A stretch of DNA of 64,000 nucleotides, taken from Paragorgia papillata (lineage: Eukaryota; Cnidaria; Anthozoa; Scleralcyonacea; Coralliidae). Below, one piece after another: positions 22,612 through 33,464 of the stretch (position 1 is the first letter of the stretch; every line of letters begins with the position of its first letter). The stretch covers positions 8,520,001 through 8,584,000 of the forward strand of contig JAWNZC010000314.1 of the NCBI GenBank assembly GCA_035771165.1. Direction: 5' to 3'. The translations under genes were made by a program, and so were the position numbers. The notes beneath the pieces were generated by a model, which worked only from the letters and a program-made list of their open reading frames with translations, did no database searches and was not told the DNA's origin.

Positions 22612-22848
22612 CCAGGGTGCATTCCATGTCAACCCCACGCCGAAGATAAGCCACTGGTGTTTTCAGGTGCTGCGCCAAGGGAGGTCAAGACGAACGCCGG
22701 CGCCGGCGCCGGCACCACCCACTGACTTGTATAGTTGTATGGCTGTATATGTGCGCCGACCGCAGTGTGATTGTGCACCAGCACGCTGAGCACTTTTGAA
22801 ACTCACGCCGAAGATCTTCGGCGTGACCAACCTGGAATGCACCCTGGG
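22612..22848. mobile_element. hAT-like MITE with 8-bp target duplication
   Basis: The inverted ends CCAGGGTGCATTCCA and TGGAATGCACCCTGG continue inward with CACGCCGAAGAT on both sides. The flanks TGTGTCGT and GGTGTCGT match at 7 of 8 positions. The interior is GC-rich and non-coding. Confidence 0.8.
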
Positions 22849-22856
22849 GTGTCGTT

Positions 22857-23630
22857 CGCCTTCGCTATATTCACTTAAACACACGTAAAAAACTAAAAAA
22901 TTCACTAGTTTCATATAGGATTGTTATATCTCAATCATGAGATAATGAGCCAATCACAATAGTTCATTCAATCACCTGATTGAAGTTGAATACTCCAGTA
23001 AAACCCAAGATATTAGATGAAAACCGGTGATCTCAATTATCTATGCAAAATAATAAAGAAGTTGCTCTATGAATAAATTTTACACACACTCATGAACAAA
23101 ATCTCATGAGGGTTTATTTTAATTGCATTTTCCAATTGAAATCGCTCGATTGAGATGCCATATTTCGGCCTCGTGCTTCATCATGTTTTCTCGTGTTTGC
23201 ACCATCCCCCTGATGAGACACTCAAACTCGTTGTTGATACATGAACAAGGTGTTATTGTTATTGCATACCTGAGTAATATTGTTGGAGCATCAATATTGT
23301 TTATATCATTGTTTCAAAAATATTGTTCAGCAAAGTGAGCAAGCGATAAGGTTCTTGCGTGGAAAGAGAAAATTTTACTAGAACAATCATGTTCATTATT
23401 GTCGATATGTGTGATTTCAAATTGTTAACACGTTATTAAAACAATTATGACTGAATAATTTGGCCATACTGCGTACGACGAAGCACGACGAAGTTTGTTC
23501 GGCTGATATACTGCACGTGTCGCCGTGTGACCTCATAACATACAAACCTTTATATAATATAGTGAGGATATTTCGCGCGATATAGTTTCAGCACTGCCTA
23601 TACGCAAACGCTACTTTTATTATATATATA
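22857..23630. other. No gene seen
   Basis: AT-rich spacer with no supportable feature. Confidence 0.5.
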
Positions 23631-23849
23631 CAGCTAAATCAATTAAGGTTGTCCTGGCCAAAGCCAAAAGGCTAAAGCCAAAAGGTCAAAGCCAAGCGCG
23701 AAAAGTACGATGTGAATTACTATTTAAATAGCGAAGCACACATTTACTATATTTATAGGCCAAAATCATACAAATAAACCAAACTTGCCTCTCTGGGGAT
23801 TATTAACGAGCATTTTCGCGCTTGGCTTTAACCTTAATTGATTTAGCTG
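23631..23849. mobile_element. Mariner-like MITE
   Basis: The 20-bp inverted ends CAGCTAAATCAATTAAGGTT and AACCTTAATTGATTTAGCTG are perfect and flanked by TA. Arms continue with AAGCCAAGCGCGAAAA against TTTTCGCGCTTGGCTTT. Confidence 0.88.
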
Positions 23850-26800
23850 TATATATGGAAGCACCTCAACGATCCAAAATGATTAATTTCATCAATATAG
23901 TTTTACAAATAACAGACTGATATTTTTAGAGATTTGTTTTTACGATAGCGAATGCTACTCATCTGTGAAATCACCCGATTAATCATTTGTCATTATAAAT
24001 AATAATTTGCCCGTACGCGTTTTACTATCATTGGTTCTTGGTCCAAAAATAACAACCTTCGAATACGATATACCGCACATCTCACGTCCACTTATATATG
24101 TTTATCTATAATACAGAATAGTTATGATGATGGCTTACTTTGTAATACATAACATTATGTGAATAAAGCACCAAAAACACGTAACTGAACCAAAAAAATC
24201 ACACAGCCATTGCTAAATCTTATATCGAATTCAACCTACGTTCAAATCATCTAGTAAGTCCCTCTGAATAGTTAGAGGAGGTTGTGGGCCCGGATCGCGC
24301 GTAGGAACTTGGAAATTTTGAGCAAAATAGCTCGAAGAATATTTACACTCGATTCTCATTTCCGAACTAGCATATCAATTTCTTAGCTAGATCTATTGTA
24401 TTGTAATTTTCCTATTAAGATCAATACAGACGACAACTAGGGGAGTGGGTCAACTTGAAAAACCGGTAATGCCAGAAATACTGGTAAATAGCAGAAATCG
24501 AACGCTTCTGTGTGTAACTGTATATTTTTCGCTATAGTTATACTATTGACGACAAAGAGGATTATTTGGTTGAACTAACCCAAACAAAAGCATAACTCCA
24601 GTCTGAGTAACCGGAGGTTTACTGCATAGCTTATGTATACGTAATTAACCTGACCCACTAACAAGGTTCTTTTGTCAAGTGAAATCTCGCTGTCAGTTTG
24701 TATACATACAACTTGTCAAGAAAGATGTGTTTGTGTTGGGGGCGAGAGCTTAATGCTGGTAAACCACAACCGTTAGGACAGACAATGATCATGGTCTTAT
24801 AAATTATGAACAAGTTCTTTCTCAGCTTTATAACACATTTCGAGGCACTTTTCCCGCTTCTCTTTACCCAACACCTGTCCTTTCATTTCACATTCCACTT
24901 GTTCTGAATAAACTTATATGCAATGCTTGTTCCTGCTTAGTGTCAGACAAGCCCATGACACTTCTATTTTAATAGCGGTTAACCATGTGTTGATAGACCA
25001 TATATATATCGGTATACGCACAACCAATTTTTGTGACCAAAATGAATAGTCATGTCTATCTATAGTCTAACGTATTCAATTAAGCTACCAGCACTTACCT
25101 TGCACGATAATCGCCGAGTGTGATCCACTAAACGACTAGAGCTCAGCCTCAAAACTGTTTATCAAACTGCTGATCCCTCGATCTTTACCTCCACTCCTAG
25201 TTATGAAAACGGAATAAGCTAGTAACACAACAGCCTTGACTTGTTAGGCTTCTCTAAGGAGAACTGACGTGCATGCAGCAACGATTCTAGAAGCGTTCTG
25301 GCGTTAAAATTATTCTGATTGGCAATATACGTCACTCTTTATAGACACGACCAATATATAATGAAAATGCGACTACGCCATGTCGAATCTAGACAAAAAC
25401 TAAGACAAAAGTCAATGTTTACTGCATGAATATTGATATTCGTAACCTCCCACATCCTAAATAGTTTGCTTTAAAAACTGCACCAAAATTACAGGTTGTC
25501 GCAAATTACTACACTAAAAACAAAGAACAACTAAAAAATAGTACGTTTAATTGGAAATAAATATATTCTTAAACCTCTCAACCCTGAATTTCCTTACTGG
25601 CCGACGCCAGATGACTTTGCTCATCATTGGAAGATCTTTAGAGTTGAAAGGTTTAAAAATCTACTTCAATTAACCCTTTCAACTCTGGATTCTCTTTTAG
25701 TATTTTACTTTGGCTAACGACAGATGATTAAGTTTAAAGTCTTTGGAAGGCCTTTATACTATAGTGTATATATTTTGTTTTTAATTCAGGTTGGATCCGG
25801 ATGTTAAAGTATAAATCTGTCATACACATATACTCACAATTTTTTTCCATTGTAAATCATTACATATCTTTTAATTACTAAGTAGCTAATACGTTTTCAG
25901 TCGCAAGGTTGGTGATAATGCAATATAGTTTGGCGTCTGCGCTCAGAACTGAAAAGTTTTATTAATTTAAAACTTAATAGATATAGATTGCTGGGGAATT
26001 AGTCGGTAAGATAATGTCAAAAATCGTTAAAGATTACGACAAAGCTGTTTGTTTCTATTCTATTCACCGTTTTTCTCCCTGCTTTCAGTTTAGACTAGAT
26101 ATCTTTATAAGTATAGTAAAATTACTGGTGGTGCTTTGGATAAACTCTCCAGGCTAAAACTCTCCATGATAATATTACCACAAAATTGGTATATGTTGGG
26201 TCGAAATTGAAAAACAAAATGTACTCATTAATATTTTATTGAATTTTAGAAATAGTAAATTTGTTTTCGACATAGCATCCCACTGCAGTTTGTACACAAC
26301 ACGTTTTTTTCATAATTTGACATCTTAAACGAGTTTTTTCTCAGTTCAGTTGGTATTTCTTTATTGGAAAGCTGTAATTCTCCGTGTTGATGTTTCATTC
26401 ACAACTCAGTGACAATAACTGATAATTATTTCCCACACTTTTCAATATACCATGCATATAGTCTCGCCTATGATTATAATTCATTTTGAGACATTTTTAT
26501 TCTCTTTATTAATCAATCCCTGTTGTGTGTTTGCATTTGCTCCAAAATTTTGATTTCAGTTTTGTTTGTTGACTCAGACCAAGTTCAAACATTGTGCTTT
26601 TTTCATGAGCCGAACTTAACCGACTTTGAAGCCTGAAGACGAGTCCGTTTAGTGTTTTATTCTGGCTAACGCTAGGCGATTTTATTCAGCACAGGGAGAG
26701 GTCCAGGCCTCAAACTGTTAATTCTTATTTTATAGATAAGGGTGTTTTACTAGAAACTAACAAGAATTCCTAATACACGCTCTAGTCCAGTGCACAACAT

Positions 26801-27190
26801 ATTTCAAGCCAAAATTTCCATCTTTGGCCATTTTAAATTAAATTTGAGCTAGTAAGTCTGTTTATTCTATTTTTCATCTATTTTCTAAATGTTTTAAGCA
26901 GTTGTATAGTTTCTCCTAAATCCAGATTATCAATATCACTTCCACGCCTTATTTCCGAGTTGTCTAAATTAAATACGCTCACGGTTCACGTCACTCAAAC
27001 ATTAAACCCATATCTTCTCAGACATAGTGTAATATCCCGTTTATATTTTAGTATCCACTTGCTATATGATTATTTGAAATTTGATTGTGTATACGACTCG
27101 ATCGGCATGCATCACAGAAATTTTGTCAAAGATTTTAAAGTAAATTAGTTCCAATTCCTACATTTGCCAGCATGTTCGGTGCGAACAATG
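23850..27190. other. Long stretch with no recognisable gene
   Basis: No coding region is supported. It holds copies of the TGGCGTTAGCCA-type motif near 25595, 25710 and 26660. A strong minus-strand splice donor (AAG then GTAAGT, exon end at 25099) could mark a non-coding exon of receptor 1 or another gene. Confidence 0.45.
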
Positions 27191-27199
27191 TATTTTTGG

Positions 27200-27382
27200 T
27201 ACCAATATAGCATTGTTTGAGTTTCATCACTCAACTGTGTTATTAAAATATTAATAAGCAAAAAACAAAAGATTTGTGCACGGTGAGGACCGTTTTAATA
27301 TAAAAATGAAAAAATCACAGTAGAGTAAAATACTTTGAAGTTTGCCAAGTTTCCACACCATGCATTTCTCGATTGACTATGA
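27200..27382 (-). mobile_element. MITE-A, diverged partial copy
   Basis: GTGCACGGTGAGGACCGTTT and the end ATTTCTCGATTGACTATG match MITE-A in reverse. The other end is missing. Confidence 0.7.
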
Positions 27383-27439
27383 TCTGAGAAAAACCCCATT
27401 AAAAATGATTGTTTCAACCAGCGCTTCGTATGCAGTTCA

Positions 27440-27682
27440 CCAGACGCAAAAACTGCTATGAACCTGCACAGTGGAAACTGCCATGGCTATAACAAGCTCT
27501 TCTTCCATCCTTGGTTCGCCATGGTTAGGTATACATTGCCGTCACCCTGGTCAGGGAGGCTTAAGGGTTACCAATGCAAGGTACTACCCTATAGACTCGT
27601 GGAGGGCGGGAGCGTCTTAATGTTCCCGTGGTAGGCTAGAGCTCATGCAGCTAGCTGATCCTACCCCACTGCCCTTTAGTCC
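27440..27682. other. Unclassified G+C-richer block
   Basis: Composition changes abruptly (for example CGTGGAGGGCGGGAGCGTCT). No frame, tRNA-like cloverleaf or inverted ends could be established. It may be an old repeat. Confidence 0.3.
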
Positions 27683-28150
27683 GACTATAAGGGGGTGTTT
27701 TCTTTACATGGGGCCGGCTTTGATATTACATTGGCTTGGTTAGTTGGTTCCCCGTTGTTTCAAGATTCGTGTCAATTGTCTTCCAGCTTGTGACCGCCAG
27801 AGAAGCATTATTTCATGTGGATTTGACACCAATTTCATTTAAAACAACGTATTGAGTCTTCGGTACGAATTAGACTTAGATTCTGTTTACATGGAAAGCC
27901 GGCCTGGAGTTGAGCCGGTCTCAAACTTTCAGTTTGGTCTAGCAGGCAACCTGAGATTAAAGTAGCGTGCTGCGTAGGCAGTGTTGAAACAACATTCGAA
28001 ATATAGTAAGGTTAGATATACTGACGAAACAGAGGGAACGTAGGAGTCTAACGTTTCGAGCGAAGGCCCTTCTCTCTGAAATATATTTCGACCTGAGATT
28101 AGGCCGGCGTGAACTGAATCTCAGGCCGGACGCATGAAAACGATCTATAG
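27683..28150. mobile_element. CCGGC-rich MITE, interrupted by MITE-B
   Basis: It shares TTAAAACAACGTATTGAGT, then CAGTTTGGTCT, then CGGCGTGAACTG with the inverted copy at 48915-49190. A MITE-B insertion splits this copy at 27960-28090. Confidence 0.75.
27960..28090 (+). mobile_element. MITE-B insertion with 11-bp target duplication
   Basis: It is flanked by ACCTGAGATTA at 27949-27959 and 28091-28101. The paralogous site near 48990 has a single copy of this sequence (ACCTGATATTA on the minus strand) and no insert, so the empty site is visible. It contains GCTGCGTAGGCAGTG and GTTTCGAGCGAAGGCCC. Confidence 0.85.
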
Positions 28151-28253
28151 TAAAAACACTAACACCAACCTAAAGTCAGTCCGACCTAAGCTCAACCAGA
28201 TAACGATCATATATACCTAAATATAAATAGATCCTTCCAGCTTCGCCAACAAA

Positions 28254-28420
28254 TAGAGCGTTTTCACTCACGTGATCGGTGGCCCCATTGGGGTGGTGAA
28301 ACAATACGAAATATTTGAATAAGAAAGAGCTAATTCCCATACCGTACACCAATATGGCCGCCATTTCATTGTTTTGGTACACCAATATGGCCGCCGTGAC
28401 GTCAGATGAAAACGCTCTAT
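28254..28420. mobile_element. MITE (TAGAGCGTTTTCA ends)
   Basis: TAGAGCGTTTTCACTCACGT is inverted to GATGAAAACGCTCTA. Inside are two direct copies of TACACCAATATGGCCGCC. Confidence 0.8.
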
Positions 28421-28819
28421 ACTTTAGAACGACAAAAGTCATTTCCACATAAAAAATAAACTTTTTAATTTCCAACGTGTATCGGGACCCGCCCCATTTA
28501 TGAATGTAAATTTTTTTTTACATGTATAAGAAATCTACTCTTTGATTGTCATGTAGAAAATGAAATAAGAAAAAATTGTCAAATTGATAAAAAAAATGTC
28601 AAAATTATCTGATAGTAAATCTAAATTAATTTTAGAAATAATATTTAGAATTTGTCTGAGCCGGAACTTAATCAGACATTATAGCTTGCACAGCAGCTTT
28701 TTATCTATTTTTTTCAATATGTCTTTATCGATTTGAAAATATATACATTGTAATATTTTATTGTATATTTTGGTCCAAAATTGAGGATCTTCTTATCTTA
28801 ACATTCCTCACGTATATAT
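28421..28819. other. No gene seen
   Basis: AT-rich spacer with nothing recognised. Confidence 0.5.
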
Positions 28820-29634
28820 TGAATTTTACCAATACCAATACCAATAAACTTTATTTAACGAGGGTGACACAATTACAATAGATATTGTATTCTTCCCTGT
28901 GGCCCTCAATACTTAACTTATATAAATAATAATATCCTAAAATATATACATTTTGGTAATAAGAATAAAAATAATTATAAGATATATTTAAAAATATTCT
29001 ACGATGAAAAGATTAAAAATATACCAAACTAATAGAGCCGAGATACCGTAAAGGTGTCAACGGAGTATTGTTCTAGTTGGCTCTTAATAAAATCTTTCTT
29101 CATAATAAAAATAGATGAAGAGTTTTTCAACGAATCACTAAGAGTATTCCAAACATTTACGACAGAATAAAAAAAGGTTCTACGCAGTGCGTCAGTTCTG
29201 GGCTTTGGTAAACGGTACAAACATTTTGATCTCGTATTATATCGGCTACTAAAAGAAAGTGAAACTAGCTTGTCACAAAGGTAGTCTGGTCCTCGTCCAT
29301 CAATGATTTTTCTAAAAAGACTTAACTTGTTCAAAATACATAATTTATCAATTGGAACCCATCCAAGTTGTTTGAATACGGTTAATGATCTTGAACTTTG
29401 AGGACAAGGATCAATAATATACCTTGCACAACGTTTTTGTAGTTTGAATAAATCATCTAGCTGTCCAGATCCACAGTTACTCCAAACACAGCTACAGTAG
29501 TCGAATAAAGGTTTTATGCTTGCATTATATATTAGTAGTCGATACTGAGTTGGCAGATATTTGCGCATTCGTGCTAGCAAAGCGATCCTTTTTCTCAGTT
29601 TCTTACAGAGTTCCTCGATATGGGTAGACCAGAA
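28820..29634 (-). mobile_element. 5'-truncated non-LTR retrotransposon (LINE): reverse transcriptase C-terminus plus 3' end
   Basis: Minus-strand coding runs from about 29634 to a stop at 29029. It reads WSTHIEELCKKLRKRIALLA, then LLIYNASIKPLFDYCSCVWS and LQKRCARYI, which are the thumb and C-terminal region of LINE reverse transcriptases. The catalytic domain is missing, so this is a dead 5'-truncated copy. The 3' end is TAAATAAAGTTTATTGGTAT followed by TTGGTA repeats. CR1/L2-like by layout, but clade is not proven. The frame is intact over about 200 codons, suggesting a fairly recent insertion. Confidence 0.85.
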
Positions 29635-29865
29635 ACTGAAAAACTGAAACTGAAAATCGAAATTCTAGTATAAACAAGCCAACTATTTCGGAGCTTTTTG
29701 CTTAAATGTAAATATGGGAAAGACGAAGGAGTGATGTAGTGTTTAATCCGCTTCGTGACTGCATGGGTCTCTCCCCTCGAGAAGTAAAATCGTCTGACGT
29801 TAGCCGGAGTAAAATACTAAAATCCCGGCAGAAGACTGATTGAGTCACTGTACGCCCGAAGTTAA

Positions 29866-30282
29866 AGTGCAACGAAATTTAAACGAAATCTATGAAACGA
29901 AAATTAAGTCTGTCTTATTTGAAAGAAAACTTAAAACTATAGAGTAACATCTTTTTCAGTTTTTTGTTTCCTTGCTTCGTTCTTGAGATATTTCAGTTTG
30001 TTTGATATGCAAATTAAACATTTTAACGTCACATGTGCATAATGAGTTACTGAAAAAAGTTATATATCTTTCAGCTATTATCAAACCAAAATAATTCGAG
30101 AGCATGTGCGTGTGTTTCGCCCAGAACACTAAACATGTAGATTTTCGATAACTCATTATGCACCACGTGCATGTGATGTCGCAACATGCGACATTTACAA
30201 CAAAACTTCAAAAGATGTTACTCTATAATTTTAAATGTTATTTCAAACAAGACAAACTTAATTTTCGTTTCATATAGGCACT
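29866..30282. mobile_element. TTAA-flanked foldback element
   Basis: TTAA at 29862-29865 and 30283-30286 bounds ends AGTGC and GGCACT. The arms contain ACGAAAATTAAGTCTGTCTT against AAGACAAACTTAATTTTCGT, and continue with similarity for over 150 bp. Confidence 0.78.
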
Positions 30283-30287
30283 TTAAG

Positions 30288-30945
30288 CCAGCCTGCCGTT
30301 ATAGACAGGGTTAATACTTGGATAGATGACAGCCTGGTGAACTTCACGTTTGTTTGGGTTATTCCGCAAATCTACAGAGCTTAACGGATTGTCTTGCGAG
30401 TGTTCTAAATTAAGAACAGCGTCTTAATACTCTAATGTTCGCGTACGTTAATCCAACTATTCCTATTCCGGAGTTGTCGCCCAAACAAACACATCCTATT
30501 GACCTAGACTCGTATGATAGAGTTACTTGATTTCTAGCCCTGCTTCGAGAGTTTTTCTCCAGGTCCTTCAATTCTCCTCCCTCCGCGTACGTTCAACACT
30601 TATTCGACCTCTTAAACTCTAACGTTCGCGACTTCGCGTACGTTAATCCGGCTATTGCTATTCCGGCGTGGTCCCAAACAAACACATCCCATTGGCCTAA
30701 GACTCGTGTGTGATATAGCCTGCGTATAGCTAGCAGTATTAGGGGGTTCGGGCGCGGGCTTCATCTTTAAGATCTCCTGAAAGTGATAAAGAACGACTTT
30801 CAGTTTTTCTATATCTCATTTTGTTTTCGAGTTATTTGATTGTGTGATAGAGTTACTTGATCTCTCCTCTAACCTGCTTCGAGGGTTTTTCTCCGGGTCC
30901 TTCAATTCTCCTCCCTCTTCGTAAATTCAATACTTATTCGAGTAG
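30288..30945 (+). mobile_element. Diverged 5S-SINE-like block with duplicated body
   Basis: 30297-30340 (CAGGGTTAATACTTGGATAG, then ATGACAGCCTGG) is a decayed 5S head. The SINE body TGCTTCGAGNGTTTTTCTCC appears twice, at about 30540 and 30876, each preceded by GTTACTTGAT. A GTTCGCG..TACGTTAATCC block is also duplicated. It is an older or different subfamily, partly tandem-duplicated. Confidence 0.6.
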
Positions 30946-31518
30946 AATAACTTTCACGATGTTCCTTTACAATCCCTCCCCACTCGCCCACTGCACTAGA
31001 CATCAGCATGTATTATACAATAAAAATAGATTAAAAGTAACATGTTGCAGCGTAGGCACTATAGGTACCAATTACGATGTCAAAAAGGAAGAGTTTTAAT
31101 ACTTAGATAAAGAACAACTGACGTATATACGTTTCAAGCCAAACCCACACATTTTAAATGTGTTTTAAAATACCCCTTTCATATGATCACACATACCCCA
31201 TGTAGGGACGGTTCATAAATTATATGTAATTAATATTAATCCACGATGACTATTAAAAGCGAAGTTAAATCCTAAGCCTCCAGTAGAGTAAAAGAACATA
31301 GACTTTGAAAATCCATTGCATAAAACAGTTAGAACACCATTGCAAAGTTTTAACACCAAGAGTTAACCAATAACACAGTTAACCTCAGCTCCCTGGATTC
31401 TGATGAATAACTATAAACGAGGGAAAATGTCATTCTGATCTACCCAATATTCAAAGCAAAATAAGACAAAGCAAGGTAATAGTTTGGCTTTATGATAAGT
31501 TGTACGTACGTATATACA
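30946..31518. other. No gene seen
   Basis: AT-rich spacer with nothing supportable. Confidence 0.5.
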
Positions 31519-31523
31519 TGTAC

Positions 31524-31559
31524 TACCACATGCACTACATGACATGTAGTGCATGTGGT
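31524..31559. repeat. Perfect palindrome
   Basis: ACCACATGCACTACATG, one spacer base, then its exact inverse. Confidence 0.9.
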
Positions 31560-31581
31560 ACGTTTTCGAGCTTGGTGTAAT

Positions 31582-32068
31582 GTAACAGACGTTTGGTGGA
31601 CATTCGTCATGCAAGCTCAATTATTCAGAAAAGATTTCTGAGACCTGAGCACGGGTGGCGTGTGCTGTTAACGCGCTGTCTCTCACCAAAAGGTTAAGCC
31701 CGGTACTTGGATGGGTGACCGCTTGGGAATGACCCCGTTGTAGGGCTTGGACTCCTGTGAGTAGAGTTGTAGTTGATCTCTCCTGTGCTTCGAAGGTTTT
31801 TCGCCGGGTTCTCCGGTTTTCCTCCCTCCATAAAATCAACACCAAACATCTTAGCTGTGATCCGTGGTCTGAACTGTGTCCTTGGCGGCTGCTTGGAGCG
31901 CCTTTGATATGCATCGACACGGCCACGTTGATCTGCGTCCTTCGCAATTCAGCCACTGGCTGCAAGTAAGGATGATTAGCCCCCAATCCTTTAACACCCA
32001 GCTGTCTGGGACTCAGAAATCTTTTCTGAGTAATTGAGCTTGACGAACGTTCACCAAACGTCTGTTAC
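31582..32068. mobile_element. Foldback element containing a SINE in its loop
   Basis: The left arm GTAACAGACGTTTGGTG (31582), with AAAAGATTTCTGAG, is mirrored by CTCAGAAATCTTTTCTGA and CACCAAACGTCTGTTAC (32068). The arms are about 60 bp. The whole SINE at 31649-31994 lies between them. Confidence 0.85.
31649..31994 (+). mobile_element. 5S-rRNA-derived SINE (tail type 1)
   Basis: It has the head with TTGGATGGGTGACCGCTTGG, the body CCGGGTTCTCCGGTTTTCCT, then GGCCACGTTGATCTGCGTCC and GCCACTGGCTGCAAGTAAGG. The part of the head before the intermediate element is slightly deleted. Confidence 0.9.
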
Positions 32069-32122
32069 TTTGACTTTATTTTACATACTATACGTTCTTT
32101 GAAGCTGCTTGGTGATTGAATA

Positions 32123-32318
32123 TTAAAATGTTTTATTTCTGGATTAACACCACGTTTTTTAATTACTCTGAACTTTCGGTCTGTTACTCAGATGGTCTTC
32201 AGATAAGTGAACTAACGTTTGATATAACTTCTCTGAAGGTGGTCTGATTTAACAGACCGAAAGCTCAGAACAATTATAAAACATGGTGTTAACCCACAAA
32301 TAAAATATTTTATATTTT
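32123..32318. repeat. Foldback element
   Basis: ATGTTTTATTTCTGGATTAA is mirrored by TTAACCCACAAATAAAAT, and GAACTTTCGGTCTGTT by AACAGACCGAAAGCTC. Confidence 0.8.
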
Positions 32319-32637
32319 ACATGTTTTGCCTTTTCTTGTCTTATTATAACATAAAATTATCTAAACATTCAGAACTAATAAAATTATCTGTTGGTTATGG
32401 CGTGTGTCAGTTTCTTTTCAATTTATGTTCGGTCTTGACGACTTTTATTAAACTTTCGATCATTTGACAGCCAGCTGTGTATACCTGCTACTTGTAAATT
32501 GTTATTTACATTCATTTTGACATGAATTCCGCGATAAGGCGTCCTGCCACGACTCAATATTTTAATATTATATATGTGTAATATTTATGATTATTTTTAT
32601 TATACAGTAAGTCGTTTGAACCTAAGAGTATTATCAG

Positions 32638-32816
32638 TATAGACCACTTTCATAATAGACAGCATATTATTTTATGTGCATCTAAATAGCCTTTCTGGCC
32701 TCGTTATGAAGCAAAGATTATTTTGTATTGAAGACATACAAACGAGGCCAGAAAGGCTTATTAAGATGCGTATAAAAGAATATTGTAATTAGTCGCTATT
32801 ATGAAAGTTATCTATA
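32638..32816. repeat. Foldback element
   Basis: The outer ends GTATAGACCACTTTCATAAT and ATTATGAAAGTTATCTATAC match. An inner stem AGCCTTTCTGGCCTCGTT/AACGAGGCCAGAAAGGCT is perfect. Confidence 0.82.
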
Positions 32817-32825
32817 CATGTTTGT

Positions 32826-32965
32826 AGAGTGCTGTTTAGATAGTGTCTTGGATAGAACAAAGTGAAAAGGGGGTAAACTGCCGAGAATAGTTTTAAAAAC
32901 GAAATACTGACGTTTCGAGCGAATTAGCCCTTCGTCAGAGTAAAATGTGATATCACCTTTTCACT
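32826..32965 (+). mobile_element. MITE-B copy
   Basis: It contains AAACTGCCGAGAATAGTTTT and AATACTGACGTTTCGAGCGA, then CCCTTCGTCAGAGTAAAATG. Confidence 0.8.
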
Positions 32966-33299
32966 TTAAACGTTCATGTTTGTGAGAGTTGCCCGTCTAG
33001 GTTTGTATAGTCATGCATGAAAACCGACAGACTGTTATTTAGTGGTGATTATAATAGATATTCTCATAGATAATATAGAGATAATAGATATTTCCATATC
33101 TATATGCGAAAGTACATCAAAATATTAACTACACGTAGAATATTCTCGATTAACTTCTACACTTCAAAAACATGTCCTCGCCACGAACATCATTTTGTTT
33201 TATTCAAAAGAAAACTTGTTATCGTTCAGTTCAAGAGCCGGATGTTGATATTATTTCGTGAAGTACCACGTGCGTCTTTCCTTTTCCACTTCATAGAGC

Positions 33300-33464
33300 T
33301 GTCTTAGTGAGACTTCCGGTGAAGCTATTTGCATATGCATAGCATATTGTTATTATCTCGCTGGCAGCGAAGGAGGGAACTGATGAGTAACGACCAGCTG
33401 TCAAGAGAAAACATCGAAATTAATTGCGAGTTCTCACTACAAGACACCACGGCAACACAGTATC
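33300..33464 (+). promoter_or_regulatory. Possible 5' flank / UTR of receptor 2
   Basis: It contains ATTTGCATATGCAT (33328-33341), an overlapping POU-type octamer palindrome, and a CAGCTG E-box near 33397. No start site can be fixed from sequence. The sites are pattern matches only. Confidence 0.25.

Noticed and set aside
27460..27680. tRNA-like SINE head
   Set aside because: I could not find paired A and B boxes or a cloverleaf, so it is left unclassified.
31621..31986. 121-codon minus-strand frame
   Set aside because: It reads through the SINE in antisense; similar frames arise from other SINE copies.
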